A stretch of DNA of 64,000 nt from Salipaludibacillus neizhouensis (GTDB taxonomy: Bacteria > Bacillota > Bacilli > Bacillales > Salisediminibacteriaceae): contig NZ_KZ614146.1 in assembly GCF_002886185.1 (NCBI RefSeq), positions 1,658,930 through 1,722,929 on the forward strand. Direction: 5' to 3'. Positions 34,621 through 44,379 of this stretch are shown in pieces (position 1 is the stretch's first letter; every line of letters begins with the position of its first letter). The notes beneath the pieces were generated by a model. It saw only the letters and a list, made by a program, of their open reading frames with translations. It made no database searches and was not told where the DNA came from. The position numbers and the translations under genes are program-made.

Positions 34621-34887
34621 TATTTCATATTCTACTTCTAGTGTATCTTAAATGTGCAATATAAGTACATTAATTTGCAATTAATATAGAAACCAAATAA
34701 ACGAACAAGAGTTATTTTTAGAATGATACTACTCGCTTCTAAAATCATTAATAATTAAATTAAACGAAAGATCACAGTACAATGGTAGTTTTACTGTATA
34801 AATAAGTATTTAAATGCTAAGATAATGGTACAATAGCTAATAGGAATTTTTTATCAAAAGTTTCAAATATGAAAGGGATTGAATAGT
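34621..34887. other. AT-rich divergent spacer
   Basis: A gap between two divergent small genes. It holds their promoters but I cannot identify defined elements with confidence. Confidence 0.3.
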
Positions 34888-35331
34888 TTGAGTAATAACG
34901 AAACAAAAGCACAATTACCAGAGAACTTTAATGAATTAAAAAAATCGGTTAATAGAATGTCTAATTGGAGAGCCCGTTTAGATGCGGTTGAAGAGTTAGG
35001 TCAGTGGAAACACCGCGAAGCAATTGAACTTTTACAGCACAGTATGAGTGGAGATCCTGTATATAGTGTCCAGGTTGCCGCCTACCGCAAACTCGAAGCT
35101 TTAGGTGAAGACGTAACAATGCCGAAACAAAAAGACGAGGATCCTATCAAAGGCACGAAAAAAATTCTAGTCAGAATTAAGAAAAGTCTGCCAGAAGATC
35201 ATTCTTATGAAGATTTCAAAGAAAAAGTGAAAAAAATGAGAATAGATGTCTACGATACGTATGAGGGTGAAAAAGGTACTGATTTTGATAAATGGCTGGA
35301 ACAAACATGGTCAGAATTACGCACAAGATAA
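34888..35331 (+). CDS. HEAT-repeat domain protein
   Basis: A 147-residue protein. I start at TTG 34888, eight bases after AAAGGGA. Residues about 20-75 form HEAT/PBS-lyase-like helical repeats (WRARLDAVEELGQWKHREAI, DPVYSVQVAAYRKLEALGED). A charged C-terminal half follows with WLEQTWSELR. Similar Bacillus proteins are annotated only as HEAT-repeat proteins, presumably binding partners. Ends at a strong terminator. Confidence 0.75.
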   Translation: MSNNETKAQLPENFNELKKSVNRMSNWRARLDAVEELGQWKHREAIELLQHSMSGDPVYSVQVAAYRKLEALGEDVTMPKQKDEDPIKGTKKILVRIKKSLPEDHSYEDFKEKVKKMRIDVYDTYEGEKGTDFDKWLEQTWSELRTR

Positions 35332-35334
35332 ATA

Positions 35335-35371
35335 AAGCATGCCCATCACGTTCATAGTGATGGGCATGCTT
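35335..35371. terminator. bidirectional terminator
   Basis: AAGCATGCCCATCAC and its exact complement form a 15-bp stem with a 7-nt loop between two converging genes. Confidence 0.85.
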
Positions 35372-35394
35372 CTTATAAGCTGGTTTATCACCAA

Positions 35395-35688
35395 TTACAA
35401 GGTTAAATTAATATCTCCATCTTCCGTAATTTCAACAGTGGAGTAACTTTCAAATGTTTCCATATTCGTAATTTCGTGCTCGATTGGTTTGGCGAAAGTC
35501 TCCATATACTGCTGATACCTTTCCTGATCTTTAATGATATGATAATAAAATACTTTTTTACCTTCAGATTCTCGCATGTCCATCAGTGAAAATCTTTCCT
35601 CAAATTGCTGTTTAAACCATCCCCTTGCTTGATCGTGATTTACAAAGTTAGGCATTTCATTACTCAGACTAATAAGATCTATGTTCAT
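35395..35688 (-). CDS. hypothetical protein, 97 residues
   Basis: A small cytoplasmic protein beginning MNIDLISLSNEMPNFVNHDQ with AAGGAGTGGGATA before the ATG. It has aromatic and acidic residues, no signal peptide and no motif I recognise. Similar short proteins are common in Bacillus genomes. It converges on the terminator at 35335. Confidence 0.7.
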   Translation of the reverse strand: MNIDLISLSNEMPNFVNHDQARGWFKQQFEERFSLMDMRESEGKKVFYYHIIKDQERYQQYMETFAKPIEHEITNMETFESYSTVEITEDGDINLTL

Positions 35689-35874
35689 TATCCCACTCCT
35701 TATCTAAGGTTTATTTTGTCCTCTTTCTTCAGGAAAATTCGGATTATTTTGTTCACTTTATTCAGGATAAAGCCGATTATCTAACAAATAATACACCTGT
35801 TAAGTATATCTATTCTGTTCAGAATCTTTTATTTAATATATAATAAATGAAATACATTACAGGGAGTGAAAGAA

Positions 35875-37116
35875 TTGGAAGAAGTTCCACTTAGTTTAAT
35901 TTTGTTATTTATCGTACTTCTATTTCTATCAGCATTTTTTTCATCAGCTGAAACGGCTTTTTCTAGTGCAAATCGTATTCGTTTAAAATCAATGAAAGAT
36001 AAAGGTAATAAAGGAGCAGGTAAAGCTCTTTATATAACAGATCATTTTGACCAGGCGCTTTCCACAATTTTGGTGGGTAATAACTTAGTAAACATTGCTG
36101 CAGCAACGATCTCAGCTCAGGTTGCCACTCGGATTTTCGGGCCGAATTTAGGCGTTTTTATTAGCACATTTGTTGTTACTATTCTTGTTTTAATATTCGG
36201 AGAAATATTACCAAAATCCCTAGCTAAGGAATATGCAGAAACCTTCTCTTCGAAAATATCAGGAATTTTACTTTTGCTAATTAAGATTCTCCATCCAGTG
36301 AACTGGATTTTTCTCCAAATTAAGAAGGGTGTATCTTTATTAATTGAGAAAAATGAAGAAAGCCCTTCAAATACGGAAGAAGAATTAAAAATGATGGTTC
36401 AAATAAGTGAAGACGAAGGGGTAATTGGTTTAAACGAAAAAGAACTTGTTCATCGCTCTTTCGATTTTAATGATATTATCGTTACTGAGGTGTTTAGACC
36501 TAGAACGGATATGATTGCTTTAAATGTAACTGATAGCATTGAAACAATTAAGAACAAGTTTTTTGAACAGCGCTTATCAAGAATCCCAATTTATGAGGGT
36601 AATATTGACAATATTGTTGGAATATTATCTGAACGTGATTTTTTAACATCATATATTAAAAACAACGTTGAAGTAAGGCAACTGCTTAGAGAACCAATTT
36701 TTGTTGTGGAGTCAATGAAAATAAATACTTTACTGCCACAACTACAAAAGGAAAGAACCCATATGGCCATTGTAATCGATGAATATGGTGGAACTAGCGG
36801 TCTTATTACACTTGAAGACATTCTAGAAGAACTTGTAGGTGAGATTTACGACGAACATGATAGCGAAGTGAAGCTGTTTAAACAAGTGGATTCATCTACC
36901 TATCTATTTCACGCCGACTACCCGTTGGACGGCTTTGCACGAGTGACTGGAGTAGAACTTCCGGATACAAGTTACCATACACTTGGCGGCTGGTTATCCG
37001 AAAAATTCCAGCGCATTCCTCATAAAGACGAAGAACTTCGGTATGAACATACACTACTTAAAATACATGAGTCGGATGAACGACGAATTCGTTCCATTAT
37101 GGTAAATACACAGTAG
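35875..37116 (+). CDS. CNNM/CBS-domain transporter (hemolysin C/CorC family)
   Basis: A 413-residue membrane protein of the YhdP/YqhB/YugS type. The CNNM (DUF21) domain covers about 1-185 with four membrane segments and SSAETAFSSANRIRL. Paired CBS domains follow (about 200-325; VFRPRTDMIAL, HMAIVIDEYGGTSGLITLED) and a CorC/HlyC domain (about 335-413; GWLSEKFQRIP). Relatives act in Mg2+ export or resistance. I start at TTG 35875, since the GTG at 35866 overlaps the Shine-Dalgarno GGGAGTG. Single-gene unit. Confidence 0.9.
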   Translation: MEEVPLSLILLFIVLLFLSAFFSSAETAFSSANRIRLKSMKDKGNKGAGKALYITDHFDQALSTILVGNNLVNIAAATISAQVATRIFGPNLGVFISTFVVTILVLIFGEILPKSLAKEYAETFSSKISGILLLLIKILHPVNWIFLQIKKGVSLLIEKNEESPSNTEEELKMMVQISEDEGVIGLNEKELVHRSFDFNDIIVTEVFRPRTDMIALNVTDSIETIKNKFFEQRLSRIPIYEGNIDNIVGILSERDFLTSYIKNNVEVRQLLREPIFVVESMKINTLLPQLQKERTHMAIVIDEYGGTSGLITLEDILEELVGEIYDEHDSEVKLFKQVDSSTYLFHADYPLDGFARVTGVELPDTSYHTLGGWLSEKFQRIPHKDEELRYEHTLLKIHESDERRIRSIMVNTQ

Positions 37117-37148
37117 TGATTGAACAAGAAAATATATAAGCATCCCAT

Positions 37149-37183
37149 AAAACTGCGTTCTCTTTCAGAAGGGATGCAGTTTT
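37149..37183 (+). terminator. terminator of the CNNM gene
   Basis: AAAACTGC / GCAGTTTT with further wobble pairs inward (GTTCTC with GGGAT), then GTTGTTT. The remaining gap to 37405 shows no gene. Confidence 0.65.
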
Positions 37184-37405
37184 GTTGTTTAAAGAAATAC
37201 TTCTGCTGCACACACCCACAAAAAAATTAATGACATATTGAGCATTTTGATGCCAGTTTCGGTATAATAAACAAAGTGCTTAAAGAGCGTATCAGCATAA
37301 TTTAATAAAACCTATTTCCATAAACGTTAGTTTTGGGGGATTTGCTTCTAATAACAACAAGCTTTAAGAAAGATTAAATCTAAGATGAAATATCAGGTGA
37401 AAAAA

Positions 37406-38785
37406 ATGAAACATGTAGAATTTAGAAAAGAAAAAATCCAATTATTTATAAGAATTTTATGGCCTATAATGATTACTCAAGTCGGGATGTTTGCCATGAA
37501 TCTAGTGGACACCATTATGTCCGGTCGAGTTGGAACGGATGACCTAGCAGGCGTTGCCATTGGTTCTAGCTTATGGATGCCTATTTTTACAGGAATAAAT
37601 GGCATATTATTAGCAGTTACAACAATCGTTGCTCAGCTGATTGGAAGTGGTCGCCGCGATAGAATATCAGAAACGGTGACTCAAGGTTTGTATTTATCGA
37701 TGGTGCTTGCATTTCTCGTAGTAATTAGTGGGATATTTTTGCTTGAACCTATTTTATCTGTTATGAATTTAACAGAGGCAGTAAATCATATTTCATTTCA
37801 TTATTTAATTGGTTTATCCTTTGGAATTGTACCACTGTTTTTAGCTAGTGTATTACGAAATTTCTTTGATGGACAAGGGTTTACACGAATAACGATGATT
37901 ATAATTCTTTTAGCAGTACCTTTTAATGTTTTGCTGAACTATGGATTTATATTTGGTAACTTTGGATTACCTGCTCTAGGGGGAATCGGCGCTGGATACG
38001 CCACTGCAGTTACGTATTGGATAATCTTGGTTTTCAGTATTTGGATGACGTTTAAGGTTTCAACAATCAAACATTACAAAATATTTGTAAAATGGATGAA
38101 ACCATCATGGACTACCTGGAAAGAACAGCTTTCAATTGGAATTCCTATCGGGCTTTCCATTTTCTTTGAGGCAAGTATATTTTCTGTCGTTACCTTGTTA
38201 ATGGGGATCCTGTTTACGACCGTTACGATTGCTGCGCATCAAATAGCACTAAGTTTCACCTCATTAATATTTATGATTCCGTTGAGTATTTCAATGGCTT
38301 TAACGATTGTGGTAGGTTTTTCAGTTGGTGGAGGTAAACTGGAAGCAGCAAAGCAATACGGCCGTCTTGGTGTATTTGGAGGAATTGGTTTTCTCGCAGT
38401 AGGGGCCGTCTTTCTTTATTTTTTCAGAGAACCAATTGCCTATATTTATACCGAGGACAGAGAGGTAGTGTTAATGGCTGGTCAATTCTTTATTATTGCG
38501 ATCATTTATCAACTTTCTGATGCTGCTCAAGCTTCTCTACAAGGTGTATTAAGGGGTTATAAGGATGTGAAGATTCCTTTTATTATTGCATTTACGTCTT
38601 ATTGGATTATCGGTATACCTGCAGGCTATTATTTAGCTGCATACACACGATTAGAACCTTTCGGACTCTGGGTTGGAATTACATTAGGGTTAACTTTTGC
38701 TGCAATCGGGTTTCAACTCCGACTACAAATAGTCCAACGACGTGCAGAATTAGAAATTGCAAAGAATACATTAAGCAGTAAGTGA
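37406..38785 (+). CDS. MATE-family multidrug/Na+ antiporter (NorM-like)
   Basis: A 459-residue, 12-helix MATE exporter: ILWPIMITQVGMFAMNLVDTIMSG at the start is the classic N-terminal MATE segment, with a repeat in the second half (GIPIGLSIFFEASIFSVV). I start at ATG 37406 behind AGGTGAAAAA; the ATG at 37385 has no site. It likely exports cationic compounds using a Na+ or H+ gradient. No adjacent regulator is seen. Confidence 0.9.
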   Translation: MKHVEFRKEKIQLFIRILWPIMITQVGMFAMNLVDTIMSGRVGTDDLAGVAIGSSLWMPIFTGINGILLAVTTIVAQLIGSGRRDRISETVTQGLYLSMVLAFLVVISGIFLLEPILSVMNLTEAVNHISFHYLIGLSFGIVPLFLASVLRNFFDGQGFTRITMIIILLAVPFNVLLNYGFIFGNFGLPALGGIGAGYATAVTYWIILVFSIWMTFKVSTIKHYKIFVKWMKPSWTTWKEQLSIGIPIGLSIFFEASIFSVVTLLMGILFTTVTIAAHQIALSFTSLIFMIPLSISMALTIVVGFSVGGGKLEAAKQYGRLGVFGGIGFLAVGAVFLYFFREPIAYIYTEDREVVLMAGQFFIIAIIYQLSDAAQASLQGVLRGYKDVKIPFIIAFTSYWIIGIPAGYYLAAYTRLEPFGLWVGITLGLTFAAIGFQLRLQIVQRRAELEIAKNTLSSK

Positions 38786-38795
38786 TGTCATGTCC

Positions 38796-38828
38796 AAACG
38801 ATAGTTAAATAACTATCGTTTTTCTTTT
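38796..38828 (+). terminator. terminator of the MATE gene
   Basis: AAACGATAGTT / AACTATCGTTT stem with short loop, then TTTCTTTT. Confidence 0.85.
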
Positions 38829-38925
38829 GTTACATTAATATTCCTTTCGAACCGAGGGGAGTATGTTATTATTACCTTTATTATATTAAAATTAAAGACG
38901 GCATATTGAAAAGGGGAATTGAAAA

Positions 38926-39819
38926 ATGGATTATAAGGCAGTAGATGATTTAGTGGAGTTAGTTAATCTTCTTATAGAAGGAACTATTTTTGTATCTCGG
39001 ACAACAGAAGAATCTCTTTCGATTGTTAAAGCAAGTGATGAAAGATTCTTTAAAGATGGTCAGTCGATTCCGATAGCTGATTCTTTTTGACATAATATTT
39101 ATTTTGGTGGTCGGGAACCACTTTTAATTAATGACACTCACAGTCATCCTTTAACTTTAGAAAAATCTGTCATATATAGTTCAAATATTCATTCTTATCT
39201 AGGTGTTCCGATATTATATAAAAATGGTGATATGTTTGGTGCCCTATGTGTCATGGATTCTATAAAAGGTGATTTTAAAGAAGAAGATTTTAAAATACTC
39301 GAAAAATTTTCCGCATTATTCACTAGTGTAATTGAATTGGAAAAACAAGTAACATTTGATTCTTTGACTGGACTTTATACTCGTAATTATTTTTATGAAA
39401 ATTTTGATAACTTTATAAATAAAGGTACATTAATGCTCCTCGACTTAGATGGCTTCAAACAGGTCAATGATAATAATGGACATGATGTTGGTGATATTGT
39501 CTTGAAAGAGGTAGCAGAGCGTATTACGGAAATTTTATCTGAAGATGGAATAGGAGTTAGAATAGGTGGTGACGAGTTTGTTATTTATTTTCCGAATTTA
39601 ATAGATACTTCTTCCATTAAAGATAAAGGAAAATCTATTAAGAACGCGTTGTCTGATTGGGAATCTATTCCTTATAACGTAAATATATCTGCTAGTATTG
39701 GAATTGTGAAATTTGAGAGTGATGAATTAAACTTATCCACTCTTTTAAAAGTAGCCGACACTGCAATGTATCATGCAAAAAACAAAGGTAAAAACTCCTG
39801 TCATTTTTTGAGTATCTAA
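38926..39819 (+). CDS. GAF-GGDEF diguanylate cyclase with in-frame UGA at a conserved Cys position (candidate recoded protein)
   Basis: From ATG 38926 (GGGGAATTG upstream) one frame of 297 codons is open except for UGA at codon 55 (39088-39090): SIPIADSF-UGA-HNIYFGG...PLLIND. Related GAF domains read DSFC or SFCxxxI followed by L(V/I)xD there, so UGA replaces a Cys. GAF covers about 15-150. GGDEF covers about 155-297 with LTGLYTRNYF and intact RIGGDEFVIYF (about 214), so it could make c-di-GMP. The RxxD inhibitory site is absent. A hairpin GTGGT-CGGGA-ACCAC starts 16 nt after the UGA. If UGA is a stop, the gene is broken; a GGDEF-bearing part could start only from an internal codon. No membrane segment is seen. 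Confidence 0.7.
39106..39122 (+). promoter_or_regulatory. SECIS-like hairpin candidate downstream of the GGDEF-gene UGA
   Basis: GTGGT and ACCAC pair around loop CGGGA, with one extra G-U pair outside. The loop starts 21 nt after the UGA and has G as its second base, inside the usual bacterial SECIS distance range. The stem is short, so chance occurrence is possible. Confidence 0.3.
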
Positions 39820-39897
39820 ACTACTCATAACATGAAAATTCTAATCAGAAATGACCTTCCAAATATCAGAAACTGCATACACTAGCTTTTTATACGC

Positions 39898-39935
39898 AAG
39901 CGAACGGCTTATTATCATAGCTGTTTGCTTTATTT
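39898..39935 (+). terminator. terminator of the GGDEF gene
   Basis: AAGCGAACGGCT / AGCTGTTTGCTT pair with two wobbles, followed by TATTT. The presence of a proper terminator argues the GGDEF gene is still a functional transcription unit. Confidence 0.7.
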
Positions 39936-40096
39936 ACCTTTGCGGATTTTCATGGTTAACAAGCGGCAATTCTTAAGATGTAGAGAAGCCTAATATTTAT
40001 TATATTGCATAATTAGTGGTAGTATATTATGAGTCGTTCGTATAATTTTAAATGGATTAAACGTAAGTTGAATATCTACAGAATGGAGATGTCGTT

Positions 40097-41536
40097 TTGG
40101 AAACGAAAGAAAATACAGAAGAAGTACCGAGTTATAACAGGAATTTAATAGTAATCGTTCTGCTAGCAGGCGGTTTTGTAGCGATCTTAAATCAAACCCT
40201 AATGGCTATAGCTGTCCCTCATATTATGGCTGACTTCCAAATCACGGAGAACACAGCTCAATGGGTGACGACCATCTTTTTACTTGTAAATGGGGTAATG
40301 ATACCTATTACGGCCTTTCTGATTGAAACTTTTACAACACGTAAATTATTCATCACTGCTATGACACTTTTTGGTATCGGTACACTCATTTGTGCTTGGT
40401 CCCCTACGTTTAGCGTCCTGATTGCAGGCAGGATTGTTCAAGCAAGTGGGGCTGGAATAATTCTTCCGTTAATGATGACACTCTTTTTAACTATATTCCC
40501 TGTTGAAAAACGAGGAGCTGCAATGGGGTTAGTAGGATTAGTTATATCCTTCGCACCGGCTATAGGTCCAACTCTCGCGGGGTACATTGTGCAAAATTAT
40601 GATTGGAGAGTGATGTTTTATATCATTTTTCCATTTATAATCATTGATATTGTACTTGCCTACCTATTATTAAAAAATGTAACGAAACGAACTTTTCCTA
40701 AAGTTGATTTTTCTTCCATAGCTCTATCAACCCTTGGATTTGGTGGATTGTTGTATGGATTTAGTAGTGCTGGAAACCAAGGTTGGCTTAGTGCTACAGT
40801 AAGTGGTTCGATTTTATTGGGTGCTGTTTCACTTACATTGTTCATCCTGCGCCAATACAAACTTAAACAACCGATTCTTGAATTCCGAGTCTTTCAGAAT
40901 AATACATTTACGCTGACAACGATCCTTGGTGTCATCGTATTCATTGGTTTAGTTGGTGCACAAACCATTTTACCGATATACATGCAAAACATGGCCAATT
41001 TCTCTGCTTTAGAATCAGGGATTATGATCTTCCCTGGTGCCTTATTAATGGGATTAATGTCTCCAATCACTGGTCGGATCTTTGATAAAATAGGAGCAAG
41101 AAAATTAGCGATTACAGGAATGGGACTAATGACATTAACTACATTTATGTTTACAAACTTAACTGAGACTACTTCATTAACTTATTTAACGATTGTATTT
41201 GCTATCCGAATGGCAGGAATGTCGATGGTTATGATGCCTGTAACAACGGCTGGTTTAAATCAATTGCCTTTAAGGTTAATTCCTCATGGGACAGCAATGA
41301 ATAATACGATGAGACAAGTAGGAGCATCTATCGGCACAGCTATATTAGTAACGATTATGACTACGACCGCACTTAACATAGGGAATAGTCCAACATCAAG
41401 TGATCTCATCCATGGTGTCAACATCACTTTTTGGGTCATCTCTTTCGTTACATTAGCGGGTTTTATCATGGCGTTCTTTTTAAAGGGAACAACCCCTGCA
41501 GAAGATAGAGCAGCTCAGCTGGATAGCAATAAATAA
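40097..41536 (+). CDS. MFS drug exporter, DHA2 family (14 TM)
   Basis: A 479-residue major-facilitator protein of the EmrB/LmrB type with about 14 membrane helices. Motif C-like APAIGPTLAGYIVQ and motif A-like GRIFDKIGARKL are visible. TTG start behind GGAGATG. Hydrophobic N-terminus LIVIVLLAGGFVAILNQTLMAIAVPHI. Probably a multidrug proton antiporter. Followed by a terminator and another DHA2 exporter. Confidence 0.9.
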   Translation: METKENTEEVPSYNRNLIVIVLLAGGFVAILNQTLMAIAVPHIMADFQITENTAQWVTTIFLLVNGVMIPITAFLIETFTTRKLFITAMTLFGIGTLICAWSPTFSVLIAGRIVQASGAGIILPLMMTLFLTIFPVEKRGAAMGLVGLVISFAPAIGPTLAGYIVQNYDWRVMFYIIFPFIIIDIVLAYLLLKNVTKRTFPKVDFSSIALSTLGFGGLLYGFSSAGNQGWLSATVSGSILLGAVSLTLFILRQYKLKQPILEFRVFQNNTFTLTTILGVIVFIGLVGAQTILPIYMQNMANFSALESGIMIFPGALLMGLMSPITGRIFDKIGARKLAITGMGLMTLTTFMFTNLTETTSLTYLTIVFAIRMAGMSMVMMPVTTAGLNQLPLRLIPHGTAMNNTMRQVGASIGTAILVTIMTTTALNIGNSPTSSDLIHGVNITFWVISFVTLAGFIMAFFLKGTTPAEDRAAQLDSNK

Positions 41537-41559
41537 AGGACACTATTTAGATCAGAAGA

Positions 41560-41603
41560 GGATGTGTCAAAAGGTGTTGTTACCCTTTTGATACATCCTT
41601 TTT
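41560..41603 (+). terminator. terminator between the two MFS genes
   Basis: GGATGTGTCAAAAGG / CCTTTTGATACATCC 15-bp stem with one wobble, then TTTTTC. Confidence 0.85.
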
Positions 41604-41760
41604 CTTGCAGTCTGATCAGCCACTTGTTTATTAAATAAAAGTACTTCTTGTTAGCAAGTCGTATAATTAGATACAATAGAAGTATGATTTAATTTTGATA
41701 GATAAAAACTCGAATTAATAATTAGTAAGATGGGGTAAATTGTGAAAGGGATGTACATAC

Positions 41761-43182
41761 ATGGATCATTATCAACGCAAGATTGTGATTGCCCTGCTGA
41801 TTGCGACTTTTTTATCTGCCATTGAGGTTACTGTAATTAGTACGGCAATGCCTAGTATCGCGAAAGATCTAGGAGGGTTTGATTTAATTAGTTGGGTATT
41901 TGCAATATATCTCTTAACATATGCGGTTACGACACCGATTTTCGGTAAACTAGCTGATATTTTTGGCAGGAAAAGGATATTTATTACTGGGGCATCTTTA
42001 TTTTTAATAGGTTCCGCTTTGTGTGGGCTTGCACAATCGATGGAACAACTCATTTTTTACCGAGCGGTTCAAGGAATTGGGGCAGGGGCATTATTGCCGA
42101 TGACGTTCACGATTGTTGGGGATGTTTTTAAGTATGAACAGCGAGCAAAAGCTCAAGCACTTATTGGTTCAATATGGGGAATCGCCGGGGTTTTCGGACC
42201 GTTAGTTGGGGGATTCTTTGTGGATTTTTTCACCTGGCATTGGATATTTTATATCAACATTCCATTTGCTCTCGTATCTATGTATTTAATAGGTAAAAAT
42301 CTAGAAGAAAAAATTGATAAAAGAAAACGTTCCATCGACTATTTTGGAGCTATTACCTTTATTATAGGGACAGGAGCGTTACTTTATGCTTTACTTTCAG
42401 GTGGGAATGAGATCGCGTGGAATGAGCCTACGATGTTTTATTTGTTTGGAATTGCGCTCCTTTTATTAGTTACTTTTGTTATTATTCAGTTAAAGGTGCA
42501 AGAACCAATGCTACCTTTCTATCTTTTTAAAAATCGTCATTTATTAATTGCTAATCTCTGTGGTTTGTTACTCGGATCTATTTTAATTGGATTAACTGCT
42601 TATTTACCCTTATGGGTGCAAGGAGTTCTTCTTTTGGCAGCAACTTCTTCAGGATTAACATTGATACCTATGTCTATCGGCTGGCCTTTAGGTGCTTTTT
42701 TCAGCAGTCGCTTTATTGTTAAAATAGGAACGAAACCACTTGCACTTGCTGGCGTTATATTTATTGCATTAGGCTCACTTTCACTTACCTTTATTTCAGT
42801 CGCAACACCAAATATCGTTTTAATTGTAATTATGTTTTTTGTAGGGTTAGGATTTGGTTTATCCATGACTGTTTTTACGGTGATTGTACAATCTTCCGTC
42901 GATTGGAACAACAGAGGAACCGCCGCATCGTCCAATGCATTTTTGCGAACGTTGGGCCAAACACTTGGTATTACTGTGTTAGGGACTGTACTTAATCAGC
43001 ACATTGGAGGTCAAACAAACAACGGTGCAGATGTTGCTCCCGAGCTTTTAGGAGCTGGACTTCACTCCGTCTTTATTATCTTAGTAATTCTAGCAGTTGC
43101 CTGTGTTCTCGTAACAAGTTTACTTCCCAAAGAATTGCCGGAATATGCGTATAAGGAAAACGAAGTTTCTAATGAATCTTAG
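41761..43182 (+). CDS. MFS drug exporter, DHA2/EmrB family (14 TM)
   Basis: A 473-residue second DHA2 transporter, distinct from the upstream one: ATFLSAIEVTVISTAMPSIAKDL is the typical first helix of the EmrB/MdtP group. GKLADIFGRKRIFI is motif A and IAGVFGPLVGGFFVD motif C. GAAAGGGATG precedes the ATG. It is 28 bp before the D-cysteine desulfhydrase gene with no terminator, so the two may be co-transcribed. That raises the possibility of export of a thiol or amino-acid compound (inference only). Confidence 0.9.
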   Translation: MDHYQRKIVIALLIATFLSAIEVTVISTAMPSIAKDLGGFDLISWVFAIYLLTYAVTTPIFGKLADIFGRKRIFITGASLFLIGSALCGLAQSMEQLIFYRAVQGIGAGALLPMTFTIVGDVFKYEQRAKAQALIGSIWGIAGVFGPLVGGFFVDFFTWHWIFYINIPFALVSMYLIGKNLEEKIDKRKRSIDYFGAITFIIGTGALLYALLSGGNEIAWNEPTMFYLFGIALLLLVTFVIIQLKVQEPMLPFYLFKNRHLLIANLCGLLLGSILIGLTAYLPLWVQGVLLLAATSSGLTLIPMSIGWPLGAFFSSRFIVKIGTKPLALAGVIFIALGSLSLTFISVATPNIVLIVIMFFVGLGFGLSMTVFTVIVQSSVDWNNRGTAASSNAFLRTLGQTLGITVLGTVLNQHIGGQTNNGADVAPELLGAGLHSVFIILVILAVACVLVTSLLPKELPEYAYKENEVSNES

Positions 43183-43210
43183 GATGATTGAAAATGGAAT
43201 GGAGGATCCA

Positions 43211-44203
43211 ATGAATATTAATCAGTTTCCACGAAATCGTTATACACTAGCGCCAACACCCATTGAACGAGCACCTCGTTTTTCCAAGGCACTCGCAGGT
43301 CCCAACGTATATATTAAACGTGATGACTTACTTGGTCTCACAGAAGGTGGCAATAAAACGAGAAAACTTGAATTTCTTATTGCAGATGCACAGGCAAAAC
43401 AAGCAGACACAGTTATTACAGCTGGCGGGATCCAATCTAACCATTGTCGACTTACTTTAGCAGCGTGCATTAAAGAAAATCTCTCATGTATTCTCATATT
43501 AGAAGAAAATGAAGTTGAACAATACGATACACAATCGAATGGAAATTATCTTCTTTATCAACTGTTAGGAGCAAACTCCATCAAACTTGTACTAAATGGG
43601 ACAGATATAGAAGCAGTGATGCAGAAAGTCGCGGCAGAAAAAAGGAAAGAAGGAAAACAACCATATGTCATTCCTGTTGGAGGTTCTAATGTTACAGGAA
43701 TAACAGGTTACGTGTCTTGTGCAGAAGAAATTGAGCAACAATCGAAAGACCTTGGGATTGCATTTGATTATATAGTGTGCGCCAGCGGCAGTGGTGGAAT
43801 GCATGCTGGTTTAGTTACCGGTTTCGGTGGTTTAAATAATAGAACTAAAGTATTAGGCATGAACGTGAGCCGAAAAAAAACAATCCAAGAAGAAGCAGTT
43901 TACCATCTTGTGCAAGAAACATCTCAGAATATTAATTTGGAAATTAATATCCCACGTGACGCAGTCACTTGTTTTGACTCTTATGTAGGGCCAGGTTATG
44001 CCCTACCCACAAAAGAAATGGTCGAGGCAGTAAAGCTTTTAGCAAGTACCGAAGCAATTATACTCGATCCAGTTTACACAGGAAAAGCAATGGCCGGATT
44101 GATTGACCTTGCACGGAAAGGATTCTTTACACCAAGTGATACCATTTTATTCCTCCATTCGGGTGGAACACCAGCCGTGTATGCTTATTCTCAAGTTTTT
44201 TAG
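43211..44203 (+). CDS. dcyD: D-cysteine desulfhydrase
   Basis: A 330-residue fold-type II PLP enzyme. The PLP Lys is in TEGGNKTRKLEFL, the substrate loop is AGGIQSNHCRL, and the phosphate-binding segment is CASGSGGMHAGL. These match D-cysteine desulfhydrase/ACC-deaminase-like proteins that turn D-cysteine into pyruvate, H2S and ammonia. Start at ATG 43211 with GGAGGATCC. Likely co-transcribed with the preceding MFS exporter. Confidence 0.9.
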   Translation: MNINQFPRNRYTLAPTPIERAPRFSKALAGPNVYIKRDDLLGLTEGGNKTRKLEFLIADAQAKQADTVITAGGIQSNHCRLTLAACIKENLSCILILEENEVEQYDTQSNGNYLLYQLLGANSIKLVLNGTDIEAVMQKVAAEKRKEGKQPYVIPVGGSNVTGITGYVSCAEEIEQQSKDLGIAFDYIVCASGSGGMHAGLVTGFGGLNNRTKVLGMNVSRKKTIQEEAVYHLVQETSQNINLEINIPRDAVTCFDSYVGPGYALPTKEMVEAVKLLASTEAIILDPVYTGKAMAGLIDLARKGFFTPSDTILFLHSGGTPAVYAYSQVF

Positions 44204-44220
44204 AAGAGATAAGAATTAAT

Positions 44221-44243
44221 AAAAGACGGCTATGCCGTTTTTA
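44221..44243 (+). terminator. terminator of dcyD
   Basis: GACGGC-TAT-GCCGTTTTT with A-run on the left; short stem with one bulge and U-tract. Confidence 0.65.
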
Positions 44244-44379
44244 TTATGAAAAGTAAACTGGATCAGAAGCTAATAATTGAAAAGCTTGGTACAAATAAAG
44301 GATTCTACTCCTTAACCTAGAATAGGATATAGATGACGTAAATATCAAAACATGATGATTAACTTTTAGGGAGGTTGCT

